Assembly: GCF_000161835.1 (NCBI RefSeq)
Contig: NZ_GG697169.2
Span: forward strand, 1,048,418-1,112,417
Length of the DNA stretch: 64,000 nucleotides
Reading direction: 5' to 3'
Source of the DNA: Thalassobium sp. R2A62
Lineage (GTDB): Bacteria > Pseudomonadota > Alphaproteobacteria > Rhodobacterales > Rhodobacteraceae
The notes under the pieces: generated by a model
The model's input: only the letters and a program-made list of their open reading frames with translations
Database searches by the model: none
Told to the model about the DNA's origin: nothing
Made by a program: the position numbers and the translations under genes
Part shown: one piece after another, positions 7,911-17,315 of the stretch
Position numbering within the stretch: position 1 is the first letter of the stretch
Layout of the letters: every line of letters starts with the position of its first letter

Positions 7911-8936
7911 CTATCCAGCGCCACGCGATGCAGGAACGTTGTCCGCGACAACAATCTGAATATCAGACATGCCGTCTAGCGGCATTGCAGCCAGACGGTG
8001 CGCTGCCATGATGTTGCGAAAGGCACGTGTCATGTCTTGGGCAAGGTCGTGGTACAGGACAAAGTCGAGCCTACCCTGCGCCAACAGATCAACGTTCTCG
8101 TCATCTAGATCGTGCGCGACATAGACCCGAGGCGCGAGCCCCAGCCGAGCAAGCGTTGTTTGGATGGCTCGGTTGCCCCCGCCCATGGAATAGACCCCAG
8201 CAACATCGCTCAGTTGCGATGCCACAGCTTCGACCAATTGAGCCGTGCTTTGATTGAGACCGCTGGTGTCTTGCACCATTCTCACCTCAAGATGCGGAGC
8301 ATAATCGCCCAATGCCGTGCGAAACCCGTCCAGCCGTGCGTCTTCGCCTTGGAAATCATTGCGGCTGAGCGTCGCAAGGACCACGCCACGCGACACAACA
8401 CGGCTGACCAAACGCGCCGCCGTCCGGCCCGCCCGCTCGTTATCTAGTCCAGCATAGGCCGTGCGGCCTGACGTCAGACAATCAGTAAAGATCGTGACCA
8501 CAGGAATGCCCCGCCCAACCAATCCAGCAATCGCTTGGCGAACCTCAGGCACATCTCTTGCCTTTAGACACACCCCGTCGCTACCCCGCTTTGCGATCCG
8601 CGCTAAAACGGCGACGGTCTGGGCAACGCCCATGACCTCTCGCATTTCGAACCGCGGACGCACTACCGCTGGCGCGATCTGCGGCAGAACATGATGCACA
8701 GCTTTGGTAATTTCCCGACAAAACCGATCTGGTGCTTCGACAACAATATCAATGAACAGCCGCCGCCCACGCGCCGCCATCTGGCCTTCTTGCTGTTCAA
8801 GCTCTGCAATGGCCGCGACCACCCGCGCCCGTGTTTGCGGGCTGACATGGGCCCGTCCATTTAGCGCACGATCAATGGTCGCCGTGCTCAAACCGGACTG
8901 TGCCGAGATTTCTTTGATCGGAAAACGATGTGTCAT
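7911..8936 (-). CDS. LacI-family transcriptional regulator
   Basis: 341 residues from the ATG at 8936: an N-terminal LacI helix-turn-helix (IKEISAQSGLSTATIDRALNGRAHVSPQTRARV) followed by a periplasmic-binding-protein-like sensor domain (for example PVVTIFTDCLTSGRTAYAGLDNERAGRTAA). A longer frame reaches 9020 but would overlap the divergent gene, and the HTH normally begins within about five residues of the start, so 8936 is chosen. The divergent arrangement with the dioxygenase-like gene implies that it controls that gene and itself. The sensor resembles sugar-binding LacI members, but the ligand cannot be read from sequence. Confidence 0.88.
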   Translation of the reverse strand: MTHRFPIKEISAQSGLSTATIDRALNGRAHVSPQTRARVVAAIAELEQQEGQMAARGRRLFIDIVVEAPDRFCREITKAVHHVLPQIAPAVVRPRFEMREVMGVAQTVAVLARIAKRGSDGVCLKARDVPEVRQAIAGLVGRGIPVVTIFTDCLTSGRTAYAGLDNERAGRTAARLVSRVVSRGVVLATLSRNDFQGEDARLDGFRTALGDYAPHLEVRMVQDTSGLNQSTAQLVEAVASQLSDVAGVYSMGGGNRAIQTTLARLGLAPRVYVAHDLDDENVDLLAQGRLDFVLYHDLAQDMTRAFRNIMAAHRLAAMPLDGMSDIQIVVADNVPASRGAG

Positions 8937-8953
8937 TGATGTATTATTGATGT
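8935..8953. promoter_or_regulatory. Tandem ATTGATGT repeats at the LacI-regulator start
   Basis: ATTGATGT occurs at 8935-8942 and 8946-8953, an 11-bp spacing (about one helical turn), overlapping the regulator's start codon in a 77-bp divergent promoter region. It is a candidate operator half-site pair. LacI sites are usually palindromic, so confidence is low. Confidence 0.3.
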
Positions 8954-9013
8954 GTTTTACCAGCGACCGCCAGATCAAAACGCGGCATCCTGTCGCCAAC
9001 ACAGGAGCAAAAC

Positions 9014-10153
9014 ATGACAAACACCGGCTATTTCACAAGCGATGACTGCGATCTCGACGCATTCAAGACACTCTGCAACCAAACACTGGATCCCGCGCAG
9101 GTGCCACTCGCCACAGATGTGCAAAGGAACGTGCCAATCTACGATGTCGCGCAATTTCCGGACCTCTTGAACAACCGATTTTTCAAGAGCGAATGGGCCC
9201 ACACTTTGCTAAATGGCGCAGGTGTTTTGGTTTTAAAGAATGCCTATGCGGACACCAGCGCGATTGACGCCGCAACAGCGATATTCACGCAGATCATTGC
9301 AGATGAAAAAGCTGCTGGTGCCAATTCCGCGGACCACTTTTCGGCGGGTACCAACGACCGTGTCTGGAATTCATTGGGGAAACTGTGCCTTGCCGATCCG
9401 GAAACTTTTGCGCGGTACTTTGGAAATCCGGCGATCCAAGCTGTGTCCGAGGCATGGCTTGGCCCAAACTATCAGATGACGGCGCAGGTCAATCTTGTGC
9501 ATCCGGGTGGCGCCGCCCAACAGGCCCACCGCGATTACCATCTGGGGTTCCAAACGTCTGAAGTGTCAGCGGGTTATCCCGCACATGTGCACGATCTATC
9601 GCCCGTTCTAACGCTTCAGGGGGCTGTGGCCCATTGTGACATGTCGGTCGACAGCGGCCCGACTAAACTCTTGCCCTTTTCCCAAGCTTTCCGCGCGGGA
9701 TACGCAGCATGGAGATTGCCCGAATTCCGCGCATATTTCGAAGAGGCATATATTCAGCTGCCACTGGCCAAGGGTGACGCCTTGTTTTTCAATCCTGCGC
9801 TATTTCATGCGGCTGGCGAAAACAGAACAACCGATGTGCACCGCATGGCCAACCTTTTGCAGGTCTCATCTGCCTTTGGACGCGCGTTAGAGAACATTGA
9901 CCGCACGACAATGTGCCGTGCGCTTTTCCCTGTTCTATCGCAGCTAAACCTATCAGATGCAGACAAAAATGCAGCCATCGCAAGCTGCGCCGAGGGCTAT
10001 TCATTCCCGACTAATCTCGACAGCGATCCGCCCGTTGGCGGTCTTGCCCCCGAGACCCAAGCAGTACTGTTCCACCGCGCGTTGAACGACGGGATGGATG
10101 CCGCGACGTTCAACGCGGCACTAGATGACATAACCGCACGCAAACGCGCATAA
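9014..10153 (+). CDS. Phytanoyl-CoA dioxygenase (PhyH)-family protein
   Basis: 379 residues; a predicted Fe(II)/2-oxoglutarate-dependent oxygenase. The HxD pair of the metal triad is in QQAHRDYHLGFQ (near residue 175). A distal His is in ALFHAAGENRT with a following Arg for 2-oxoglutarate. The start ATG is preceded by ACAGGAG at good spacing. It is divergent from a LacI regulator, a pairing that points to an inducible catabolic step, perhaps for a sugar-like or secondary metabolite (inference). It ends just before a strong terminator. Substrate unknown; true phytanoyl-CoA hydroxylase activity should not be assumed. Confidence 0.8.
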   Translation: MTNTGYFTSDDCDLDAFKTLCNQTLDPAQVPLATDVQRNVPIYDVAQFPDLLNNRFFKSEWAHTLLNGAGVLVLKNAYADTSAIDAATAIFTQIIADEKAAGANSADHFSAGTNDRVWNSLGKLCLADPETFARYFGNPAIQAVSEAWLGPNYQMTAQVNLVHPGGAAQQAHRDYHLGFQTSEVSAGYPAHVHDLSPVLTLQGAVAHCDMSVDSGPTKLLPFSQAFRAGYAAWRLPEFRAYFEEAYIQLPLAKGDALFFNPALFHAAGENRTTDVHRMANLLQVSSAFGRALENIDRTTMCRALFPVLSQLNLSDADKNAAIASCAEGYSFPTNLDSDPPVGGLAPETQAVLFHRALNDGMDAATFNAALDDITARKRA

Positions 10154-10158
10154 ACCAC

Positions 10159-10188
10159 AAAAGGCCCCCGTAAACGCAGGGGCCTTTT
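10159..10188. terminator. Bidirectional terminator
   Basis: Perfect 10-bp stem AAAAGGCCCC (10159-10168) / GGGGCCTTTT (10179-10188) with a 10-nt loop, between the convergent dioxygenase gene and the coxM-like gene. The A and T ends supply a U tract on both strands. Confidence 0.88.
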
Positions 10189-10203
10189 AATTAATGTACT
10201 AGA

Positions 10204-10992
10204 TTAAAAAGCTGCATTAACTGCCCGCCCTGTCATAACTTTTACCAAATGGGCACGATACTCTGGTGTGCCATGAAGATCGCCAATCAACCCATCCGCT
10301 GGCACTGTCAAATCCGTCAAAGCATCAGCGCTAAAATTGGCTGACAGCGATTCTTCAGCGGCAGTCCAGCGATGTACACCACCCTCGGATGCACCAGTCA
10401 CGGCGACACGCACGCCATCCGCAAATTTGGCGACAAACACCCCGACTAACGCAAAGCGTGACGCAGGCTGCACGAACTTTTCATAGTGCGATGCCTCTGG
10501 CACGGGGAACCGAACCTCGGTGACAATTTCGCCTTCGTTCAATGCTGTCTCGAACATCCCTTGGAAATAGTCATCCGCCGCGATTTCGCGGGTGTTGGTG
10601 ATGATCGTCGCACCCGACGCGAGAGCCGCAGACGGATAACAGGCGGATGGGTCGTTGTTCGCAAGCGATCCACCAATGGTGCCACGGTTGCGCACAGCTG
10701 GGTCACCGATGTTGGCTGCGAGTGCTGCCAAACCTGCATAGCGCCCCGCCCCGGCGGCGACTGCTGCATGGGTTGTAGCCCCACCAATGCACAGCGATCC
10801 ATCGTCCCCGTCGCAAATGCCGACCATCTCGGGAATATCCGTCAAGGATACCAAGGTTTCAGGCGCAGCCAGTCTGGCCTTGAGCGTCGGGATCAACGTT
10901 TGTCCCCCGCTCAGTGCCTGCGCATCGTCGCCTTTCAGCGCCTTGGCCGCGTCCGCAATCGTCGAAGGCCGTTCAATTTCAAAAGCATACAT
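10204..10992 (-). CDS. CO-dehydrogenase-like FAD-binding subunit (CoxM family)
   Basis: 262 residues; the flavoprotein subunit of a molybdenum hydroxylase, passing electrons from the iron-sulfur subunit to an acceptor. FAD-binding motifs are SGGQTLIP (near residue 32) and AANIGDPAVRNRGTIGGSLANND (near 100-120). It is the last gene of the cluster, 12 nt after the large subunit, and its 3' end faces the terminator at 10159-10188. Length and motif order are normal for the family. The gene is not given a cox symbol because the catalytic subunit is form II, with undetermined substrate. Confidence 0.9.
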   Translation of the reverse strand: MYAFEIERPSTIADAAKALKGDDAQALSGGQTLIPTLKARLAAPETLVSLTDIPEMVGICDGDDGSLCIGGATTHAAVAAGAGRYAGLAALAANIGDPAVRNRGTIGGSLANNDPSACYPSAALASGATIITNTREIAADDYFQGMFETALNEGEIVTEVRFPVPEASHYEKFVQPASRFALVGVFVAKFADGVRVAVTGASEGGVHRWTAAEESLSANFSADALTDLTVPADGLIGDLHGTPEYRAHLVKVMTGRAVNAAF

Positions 10993-11004
10993 ATCTGCGG
11001 TGTC

Positions 11005-13371
11005 CTATCCGTTGTTCATCGCCGACCACACCTTGGACGGTGTGAGAGGCATATCAATATGCGTGACGTCATGGCCCGCGCTACGGAGCGCGTCGCAGAC
11101 CGCGTTGACGACTGATGGGGGTGATCCAATTGCACCAGCCTCGCCGCAGCCTTTTACGCCCAAGGGGTTGTGCGTACATGGCGTCTGGCACGAATGGTCT
11201 ACGTCATAAAACGGCACGTCATCCGCACGTGGCATCGCGTAATCCATGTAGGATCCGCTTAGCAACTGGCCGTCCGCATCATAGGCACAATTCTCGAGCA
11301 GCGCCTGACCAATACCTTGGGCCAAACCGCCATGCACCTGACCAGACACGATCATCGGGTTGATAATGTTGCCAAAATCATCCGCGGCAGTGAACCGTTC
11401 GATCGTGACCTTGCCCGTATCTGGGTCGACCTCAACCTCGCAAGCATAGGCGCCTGCGGGATAGGTAAAGTTCGCCGGATCATAGAATGCGGTCTCTTCC
11501 AACCCCGGCTCAATATCTTCGAGCGGGTAGTTGTGAGGCACATACGCCGCAAGAGTCACATCGCCCCACGCCACGGACTTGTCCGTGCCAGTGACACTGA
11601 ATTGACCATCCTTCAGTTCGATATCATCGGCACTGGCCTCGAGAAGGTGCGCCGCAATCTTCTTGGCCTTGTTGATGATCTTTTCTGTCGCACGCACCAT
11701 GGCCGAGCCACAAACCGCAAGACTGCGCGATCCATAGGTGCCCATCCCGAACGGGATTTTCGACGTATCGCCGTGGACGATATCAATCTGGCTCTCGTCG
11801 ATGCCAATCATGTCCGCGACCACCTGAGGGAACGCTGTCTCGTGTCCCTGCCCGTGGCTGTGCGCACCGACCATGACGCTGATTGACCCCGTGGCGTTCA
11901 CACGCACCGTTGCCGCATCATAGAGCCCTGCTCGCGCGCCCAGCTGACCAACCAGGTTCGACGGTGCAATACCGCAGGCCTCGATGTAGCAGTTCACGCC
12001 CAATCCGCGCAGCTTGCCACGCTTGGCACTCTCCGCACGCCGCGCATCAAAACCAGCGAGATCACCCAGCTCTTCGAGCTTGTCCATCGTCGCGGGGTAG
12101 TCGCCGGTGTCGTATTCCACCGCAACCGGCGTGGCATAGGGGAATTCAGTGATAAAGTTCTGCCGCCGCAGTGCGATCGGATCAACGTCGCGCTCGGACG
12201 CTGCTTTGTCGATCACCCGTTCCAGCTGGAATGTGGCTTCGGGGCGACCAGCGCCACGATATGCATCTACTGGCACCGTGTTGGTGAACATCGCTTTGAC
12301 GTTCACATAGATCAGCGGCGTCTTGTAGTTGCCTGCCATCAACGTGCCATGCAGCCACGTCGGAACTGACGAGCTAAAGGTCGATAGATACGCGCCCATA
12401 TTGGCAAATGTGTTGGTGCGCAGCGCGGTAAAGTTATTGTCTTTGTCCATCCCCAATTCAATTGTGGTGACGTGATCGCGACCATGCGCGTCAGACATAA
12501 ACGCCTCGGACCGGCTAGAGGTCCATTTCACAGGACGCCCACAGGCTTTGGCTGCAAAAGTACAGAACGCTTCTTCTGCGTAGTGGAAGATTTTGGTGCC
12601 AAAACCGCCGCCTACGTCAGGGGCCACCACGCGCAGCTTGTGCTCGGGGATGCCCAAAACGAATGCGCCCATCAACAGACGGATCAAATGCGGGTTCTGA
12701 CTGGTCGTGTGTAAAGTGTATTGCTCGTCATGGCCGGTATATTCGCCCACAGCCACGCGTGGCTCCATCGGGTTGGCGATCAAACGGTTGTTCACCAACT
12801 CTAGGGTCGTCACATGCTCGGACGCTTTGAGCGCGGCATCGACTGCATCACGGTTTTCTTCAACAAAACCCCAGTCATAACAAAGATTGCTGGTCAGATC
12901 GTCGTGGACCTTGGTCGAGCCTTCCTTGGCCGCCTCTTTCATATCAACGACCGCTGGCAGCTCGTCAAAATCGGCCTCGATGGCCTCGGCTGCATCAAGA
13001 GCTTGGGCATAGGTATCTGCAACGACAGCTGCATACGGATCACCAACATGGCGCACCTTGTCTTGGGCCAATACCGCATGGCGTGGCTCCTGCATCGGCT
13101 CGCCGTGACGGTCCGTGATCTGCCATCCACATGGGATCGATCCCACTGCTTCAAAATCCGCGCCTGTGAACACACGCACAATGCCAGGCATTGCCTCGGC
13201 TGCCGTTGTATCCACCGACTTGATCACCGCATGGGCCATCTCTGAGCGTACGAAATGCACGTAAGCCTGACCATGAACATTGATGTCGTCTGTATACCGT
13301 CCCTGACCGGTCAGAAACCGCAGGTCCTCGCGCCGCTTTGGGCTGGCTCCAATTCCACTATCCTTAGGCAT
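11005..13371 (-). CDS. Form II CO-dehydrogenase-like molybdopterin catalytic subunit
   Basis: 788 residues of the xanthine-dehydrogenase/CoxL superfamily, binding the Mo-molybdopterin cytosine dinucleotide cofactor. The active-site loop reads AYRGAGR (residues about 370-376; DNA 12244-12264), the form II signature, instead of the AYXCSFR loop of genuine aerobic CO dehydrogenase. The catalytic Glu is in [10 protein letters not shown] near the C-terminus. DVGGGFGTK and HSHGQGHET are cofactor-binding motifs. The start at 13371 is chosen because GGAGGAGAG lies just upstream; the longer frame to 13434 has no such site. Form II enzymes oxidise unknown substrates, and CO use is often unsupported. 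Confidence 0.92.
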   Translation of the reverse strand: MPKDSGIGASPKRREDLRFLTGQGRYTDDINVHGQAYVHFVRSEMAHAVIKSVDTTAAEAMPGIVRVFTGADFEAVGSIPCGWQITDRHGEPMQEPRHAVLAQDKVRHVGDPYAAVVADTYAQALDAAEAIEADFDELPAVVDMKEAAKEGSTKVHDDLTSNLCYDWGFVEENRDAVDAALKASEHVTTLELVNNRLIANPMEPRVAVGEYTGHDEQYTLHTTSQNPHLIRLLMGAFVLGIPEHKLRVVAPDVGGGFGTKIFHYAEEAFCTFAAKACGRPVKWTSSRSEAFMSDAHGRDHVTTIELGMDKDNNFTALRTNTFANMGAYLSTFSSSVPTWLHGTLMAGNYKTPLIYVNVKAMFTNTVPVDAYRGAGRPEATFQLERVIDKAASERDVDPIALRRQNFITEFPYATPVAVEYDTGDYPATMDKLEELGDLAGFDARRAESAKRGKLRGLGVNCYIEACGIAPSNLVGQLGARAGLYDAATVRVNATGSISVMVGAHSHGQGHETAFPQVVADMIGIDESQIDIVHGDTSKIPFGMGTYGSRSLAVCGSAMVRATEKIINKAKKIAAHLLEASADDIELKDGQFSVTGTDKSVAWGDVTLAAYVPHNYPLEDIEPGLEETAFYDPANFTYPAGAYACEVEVDPDTGKVTIERFTAADDFGNIINPMIVSGQVHGGLAQGIGQALLENCAYDADGQLLSGSYMDYAMPRADDVPFYDVDHSCQTPCTHNPLGVKGCGEAGAIGSPPSVVNAVCDALRSAGHDVTHIDMPLTPSKVWSAMNNG

Positions 13372-13476
13372 TCGATCTCTCCTCCAAGAGCGCGATCTGG
13401 GGATCATCCGACCCTCGGCACACCGCAAATTCAATCCTCTGCCCCGCCTCCTTGCAGGACAAAACAGAAACGCGTG

Positions 13477-13962
13477 TTACTCGGCCGCGATGGACGTCAC
13501 ATCCTGACCCGCAGCCGCCATAATCGCCTTGACGATATTATGGTAGCCCGTGCACCGACAGATATTGCCTTCAAGATAGGCTCGGATTTCATGCTCGGTG
13601 GGGTTTGGATTGTCGTTGAGCAATGCTGCCGCTGACATCACCATTCCTGGTGTGCAAAACCCGCATTGCAATCCGTGGTGGTCCTGAAAGGCCTGCTGGA
13701 TCACATTCAGCGACCCATCTGCATTTGCCTGACCTTCAATCGTGGCCACGTCAGCGCCGTCTGCTTCAGCCGCAAACATCGTGCATGCCTTGACCGCCTC
13801 GCCGTTCACATGGACGACACAAGCACCGCATTGGCTGGTGTCACAACCAACATGGGTTCCTGTCAATTTCAGATCTTCACGCAGGAAATTCACCAAAAGC
13901 ATCCGGCCTTCTACTTCGCCAGACACAGCTTTTCCGTTCACAGTCATCGAGACTTGTGCCAT
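13477..13962 (-). CDS. CO-dehydrogenase-like [2Fe-2S] subunit (CoxS family)
   Basis: 161 residues with two [2Fe-2S] clusters. An N-terminal plant-ferredoxin-type cluster ([15 protein letters not shown] with a later KAC) is followed by the C-terminal four-helix cluster (CGFCTPGM and CRCTGYHNI). It wires the molybdenum centre to the FAD subunit. A hydrophilic tail follows the last motif. The gap to coxL is 105 nt and the gap to the upstream molybdopterin-binding gene is also 105 nt, so an internal promoter before coxS is possible. Confidence 0.93.
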   Translation of the reverse strand: MAQVSMTVNGKAVSGEVEGRMLLVNFLREDLKLTGTHVGCDTSQCGACVVHVNGEAVKACTMFAAEADGADVATIEGQANADGSLNVIQQAFQDHHGLQCGFCTPGMVMSAAALLNDNPNPTEHEIRAYLEGNICRCTGYHNIVKAIMAAAGQDVTSIAAE

Positions 13963-14067
13963 TCACATCCTCCCAGAATTTTCAGTATCGTTACGGTGAG
14001 TTAAGCATGACATGTGCGGTCTGGGAACAAAAACTTTCCCGTTTGGGTTGGGTGGTCGCAGGTGCGT

Positions 14068-15075
14068 CTATCCTTCTGCGCTGCGGCGTGGGCGTGGCCG
14101 CGTCGGGATTTCCTTGAGCAATCCACCGACTCCCATCGCCGCAATATCCGCAGCATCTAAATTGATCCCGCACAGCACACGCTCCATCACCCAATCCGCC
14201 CCATTTAGCGCAGGCGAACGTGCACAACCCGGCAACCCGATAACAGGTTTTGCGCCCAATTGCCCCAAGAATAAAAGGTTTCCGGGGTCCGCTGGGATGC
14301 CATAGTGATGCACCTCTCCGCCTGCCGCGCGCACGGCCATTGGGGCGACATCATTGATGTCAGAAGTAGCTGATCCGGTCAGAATAAACAGTACATCCCC
14401 CTGCGCATCGCGCAGCGCCTGGGCCAGCGCGTCCACCTCATGGGGGACCCTGATTTCACCCTGCAAATCCATGCCCATTCGCTGCACCCGCATTGCAAGG
14501 GATTTGCGCCCTTTTTCGCCAAAGACCTGCCCCGGAACGGCCGTTTCAACCAAACTAGCGCTGTGAAACTGCGGTTCGGCCACCTGAATTGCGCCTCTCA
14601 TATGCTCGGCGGCACGCATCACATCACCCTCTGGCACACCGTAAGAGATGATCTTGATCGTCGCTACCATCCGATTTGCCTTGAGGCGCGCAAAATCATC
14701 CAGCGTCGCCACGGTGATCATTGGGTTCACGCTATTCGCCAGCGTTATCGCGTGAGCATCAATCCGAACGACACCCACTGTTTGGGCATAAACGTTAACG
14801 CGGCCTGTGCGCGCATCTGTACGGCGCAACGCCGCGGCCTCTTCCGGAACCAAAGCGTCGGCCAACAGATGTGCGGCTGCGTCCTCATGCAAATCACCAT
14901 CTCCCAAAACAGCGACGACGACCTGTTCGGCGCCATCCTCGATCAAGGCTGCGATATGCTCTGGGCCTAGGATCGTGCCTTTTGACAAATCTACATCTGA
15001 GACCGCCCGTGTTGGATAGCTATGCGCGAGAATTGCGCCTATGGCATCTCGTACCGGAACAGGGCCAAATTTCAC
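14068..15075 (-). CDS. Molybdopterin-binding protein (MoaB/Mog fold), cox-cluster maturation
   Basis: 335 residues. The N-terminal half (FGPVPVRDAIGAILAHSYP, KGTILGPEHIAALIEDGAEQVVV) resembles the MoeA-like linker/domain. The C-terminal half contains the molybdopterin-binding fold (VLFILTGSATSDINDVAPMAV and GLPGCARSPALNGADWVMERV). Some homologues, from memory, are fused to a MobA-like nucleotidyltransferase; that domain is absent here. It overlaps the XdhC-like gene by 4 nt and precedes coxS, so a role in building or inserting the Mo cofactor is likely. The exact reaction is not established. Confidence 0.82.
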   Translation of the reverse strand: MKFGPVPVRDAIGAILAHSYPTRAVSDVDLSKGTILGPEHIAALIEDGAEQVVVAVLGDGDLHEDAAAHLLADALVPEEAAALRRTDARTGRVNVYAQTVGVVRIDAHAITLANSVNPMITVATLDDFARLKANRMVATIKIISYGVPEGDVMRAAEHMRGAIQVAEPQFHSASLVETAVPGQVFGEKGRKSLAMRVQRMGMDLQGEIRVPHEVDALAQALRDAQGDVLFILTGSATSDINDVAPMAVRAAGGEVHHYGIPADPGNLLFLGQLGAKPVIGLPGCARSPALNGADWVMERVLCGINLDAADIAAMGVGGLLKEIPTRPRPRRSAEG

Positions 15076-16031
15076 GCGGGCCTCCGCAGCGTTTGGACAA
15101 CTTCCGCCATAATCGACACCGCAATTTCGGCAGGCGATTTTGCCCCAATGTCCAAGCCTACTGGCGCATGGATACGTTCAATGTGTGCCTGCGAAAACCC
15201 AGCCTCGGACAGCCGCGCGACACGCTTGGCATGCGTGCGTGTCGAGCCTAAGGACCCGATGTAGAATGCATCAGACACCAGCGCTTTTTGCAGGGCTGGA
15301 TCATCCAATTTTGGGTCGTGGGTCAGGGTCACAACCGCGGTCCGCCCATCAATGCCTATCACGTCCATGGCCGCATCTGGCCAATCCTCTGACAAAACCA
15401 CACTGGGAAACCGCACGGCCGAGCCAAAGGCCGGTCTGGGGTCGACAACGGTTACGGAAAATCCAGCCGCTTGCGCGACTGGAACCAAGGTTTGAGCGAT
15501 GTGAACAGCACCTACAATTATCATTGATAACAATGGATTATGGATCGAAACGAATGCATCACCATCAAAGCCACTTTTGTCGCGTAAAAACCGATCTTCA
15601 TACCCGTGCCCCCGCTCGACAACTGCACGTGTACCTGTCTTTAGATCGGCAACATAGGCCACCGCTTTGCGCTTTGTGCAGGCCTCAACCAGCTGTTCTA
15701 GAATGGTGATCGGCATAGCCGCGCCAACCGGTTCGACCATGATACGGATTGTGCCGCCACAGGCCAATCCAACGGCAAATGCATCGTCATCACTGACACC
15801 GTACTCCAGTGTGCGGACCTCGCCGTCCGCCAGTGCATCGATGGCCTCGACGACAACCGCGCCTTCGACACAGCCACCGGATACAGATCCCTCCATTGCG
15901 CCATTGGAATCGATGACCAATTGGCTACCCACAGGGCGTGGCGCGGACCCCCAAGTTTCGACCACAGTCGCCACGGCAACTGCGCGCCCGTTCCGCACCC
16001 ACTCTAGGGCAATTTCTAACACTTCAGTCAT
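15072..16031 (-). CDS. XdhC/CoxI-family molybdenum-cofactor insertion factor
   Basis: 319 residues. XdhC-family proteins bind the sulfurated Mo cofactor and deliver it to molybdenum hydroxylases. The N-terminal XdhC/CoxI domain is VATVVETWGSAPRPVGSQLVI and GSVSGGCVEGAVV. The C-terminal Rossmann-like domain includes the VVDPRPAF segment and the GSLGSTRTHAKR motif near residue 270. It overlaps the molybdopterin-binding gene by 4 nt and follows the VWA gene by 36 nt, all on one strand. Confidence 0.9.
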   Translation of the reverse strand: MTEVLEIALEWVRNGRAVAVATVVETWGSAPRPVGSQLVIDSNGAMEGSVSGGCVEGAVVVEAIDALADGEVRTLEYGVSDDDAFAVGLACGGTIRIMVEPVGAAMPITILEQLVEACTKRKAVAYVADLKTGTRAVVERGHGYEDRFLRDKSGFDGDAFVSIHNPLLSMIIVGAVHIAQTLVPVAQAAGFSVTVVDPRPAFGSAVRFPSVVLSEDWPDAAMDVIGIDGRTAVVTLTHDPKLDDPALQKALVSDAFYIGSLGSTRTHAKRVARLSEAGFSQAHIERIHAPVGLDIGAKSPAEIAVSIMAEVVQTLRRPA

Positions 16032-16067
16032 GCATCACTGCTCCCCGACACTTGGCCCGCAATCCAT

Positions 16068-17315
16068 TCATAGCGCAGCCATCAATCGCGACTTTTCGCC
16101 GGTATCCATTGGCTTGGAAATCACGCGCCCCAGCTCTTCGAGCGACGTGATGTTATGCCCTGCCCGAAAACTGTCGACATGCGGCAGCATCTCGGCGATT
16201 CCTTTGGCCTTTGGCGCGAAACCGTCCCAACGCAACAGGGGGTTCAACCAAATCACCCGCCGCGCGGACAAATGCAGCCGTTCCATTGCGCGCCCCAAAC
16301 CACCCTCGGGGTCGCGGTCCAACCCATCTGTGATCAACAAAACAACAGAACCCTGCCCCAGAACACGCCGCGACCAATCACGGTTAAATGTCTCTAAACA
16401 TTCACCAATTCTCGTGCCACCTTCCCAATCTTGGGCCTGTGATCCAGCAGCAGCAAGTGCGGCATCAACGTCGCGGGCCGCCAAATGACGCGTGATGTTG
16501 GTGAGGCGCGTGCCAAAGGTAAATCCATGCACCTTGGCCCAGCCCGCCCCTTTTTCATTCGCCACAGCGTGGAGAAAATGCAAAGCAGCACGACTGTATT
16601 GAGACATCGAACCCGAAATATCGCAAAGCACCACAAGGTTCGGATATCGCTTTCGGGGCTTCATGTACGCCAATGCGCCCAGCTCGCCCCCGCGACGCAT
16701 TGCAAGGCGCATGGTACGTACGGGATCAATCCGACCGCGATGATCGGCCCCCATGCGACGGGTTTTGATTGGCGCAACAGGTAATGACAATCGCGCGAGC
16801 AACCGCTTGGCTTGGGCCATCTCATCCGTGCTCATTTGTTCAAAGTCCAAACTTCGCAGACGTTCTTCGGCGCTCGCAGTGCGGGTCGCGTCAATCTGGA
16901 TTTCCGTTTCTTTTTCGGAACTTGGCAGGTCTGGAACCTCGCGATCAACCCCGTCCAACAGCGCTTCGGCGGCACGTTTCTCCGCAGGTTTTGCGCGCCG
17001 CTCTTCTTGGACCCCGCGCACGGCGGGCGTCATGAACGCGATCATGTGTTCTAAGTACCGAGGGTCCCGCCAATACAGACGAAAAACCTGCGCAAAAACT
17101 ATACGTTGCTCTGGTCGCGTCACAAAACACGCATGCAGCGTCCAGTAAAAATCGGTCTTTTCGGTAAACCCAACCGCCTGCACAGCCTCAATCGCGTTTA
17201 GGACGGCACCGGTCCCAATCGGAACACCTGCCTTACGCAAAGCGCGTGCAAAATGCGTGATATTTCCCGCTAATTTGGGATCATCTGGCAGTTCAAGATC
17301 AGCCAGTTCGACCAT
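16068..17315 (-). CDS. VWA-domain protein, CoxE family
   Basis: 415 residues. CoxE-like proteins partner a MoxR AAA+ ATPase (CoxD) in maturing the metal site of molybdenum hydroxylases. The C-terminal von Willebrand A domain has the MIDAS motif DISGSMSQYS (around residue 227), the later LLITDGLDRD, and a Thr in GTRLTN. The N-terminal half is the charged CoxE region. The ATG overlaps the moxR stop by 1 nt (TAATG), indicating translational coupling and stoichiometric expression with the ATPase. Confidence 0.9.
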   Translation of the reverse strand: MVELADLELPDDPKLAGNITHFARALRKAGVPIGTGAVLNAIEAVQAVGFTEKTDFYWTLHACFVTRPEQRIVFAQVFRLYWRDPRYLEHMIAFMTPAVRGVQEERRAKPAEKRAAEALLDGVDREVPDLPSSEKETEIQIDATRTASAEERLRSLDFEQMSTDEMAQAKRLLARLSLPVAPIKTRRMGADHRGRIDPVRTMRLAMRRGGELGALAYMKPRKRYPNLVVLCDISGSMSQYSRAALHFLHAVANEKGAGWAKVHGFTFGTRLTNITRHLAARDVDAALAAAGSQAQDWEGGTRIGECLETFNRDWSRRVLGQGSVVLLITDGLDRDPEGGLGRAMERLHLSARRVIWLNPLLRWDGFAPKAKGIAEMLPHVDSFRAGHNITSLEELGRVISKPMDTGEKSRLMAAL

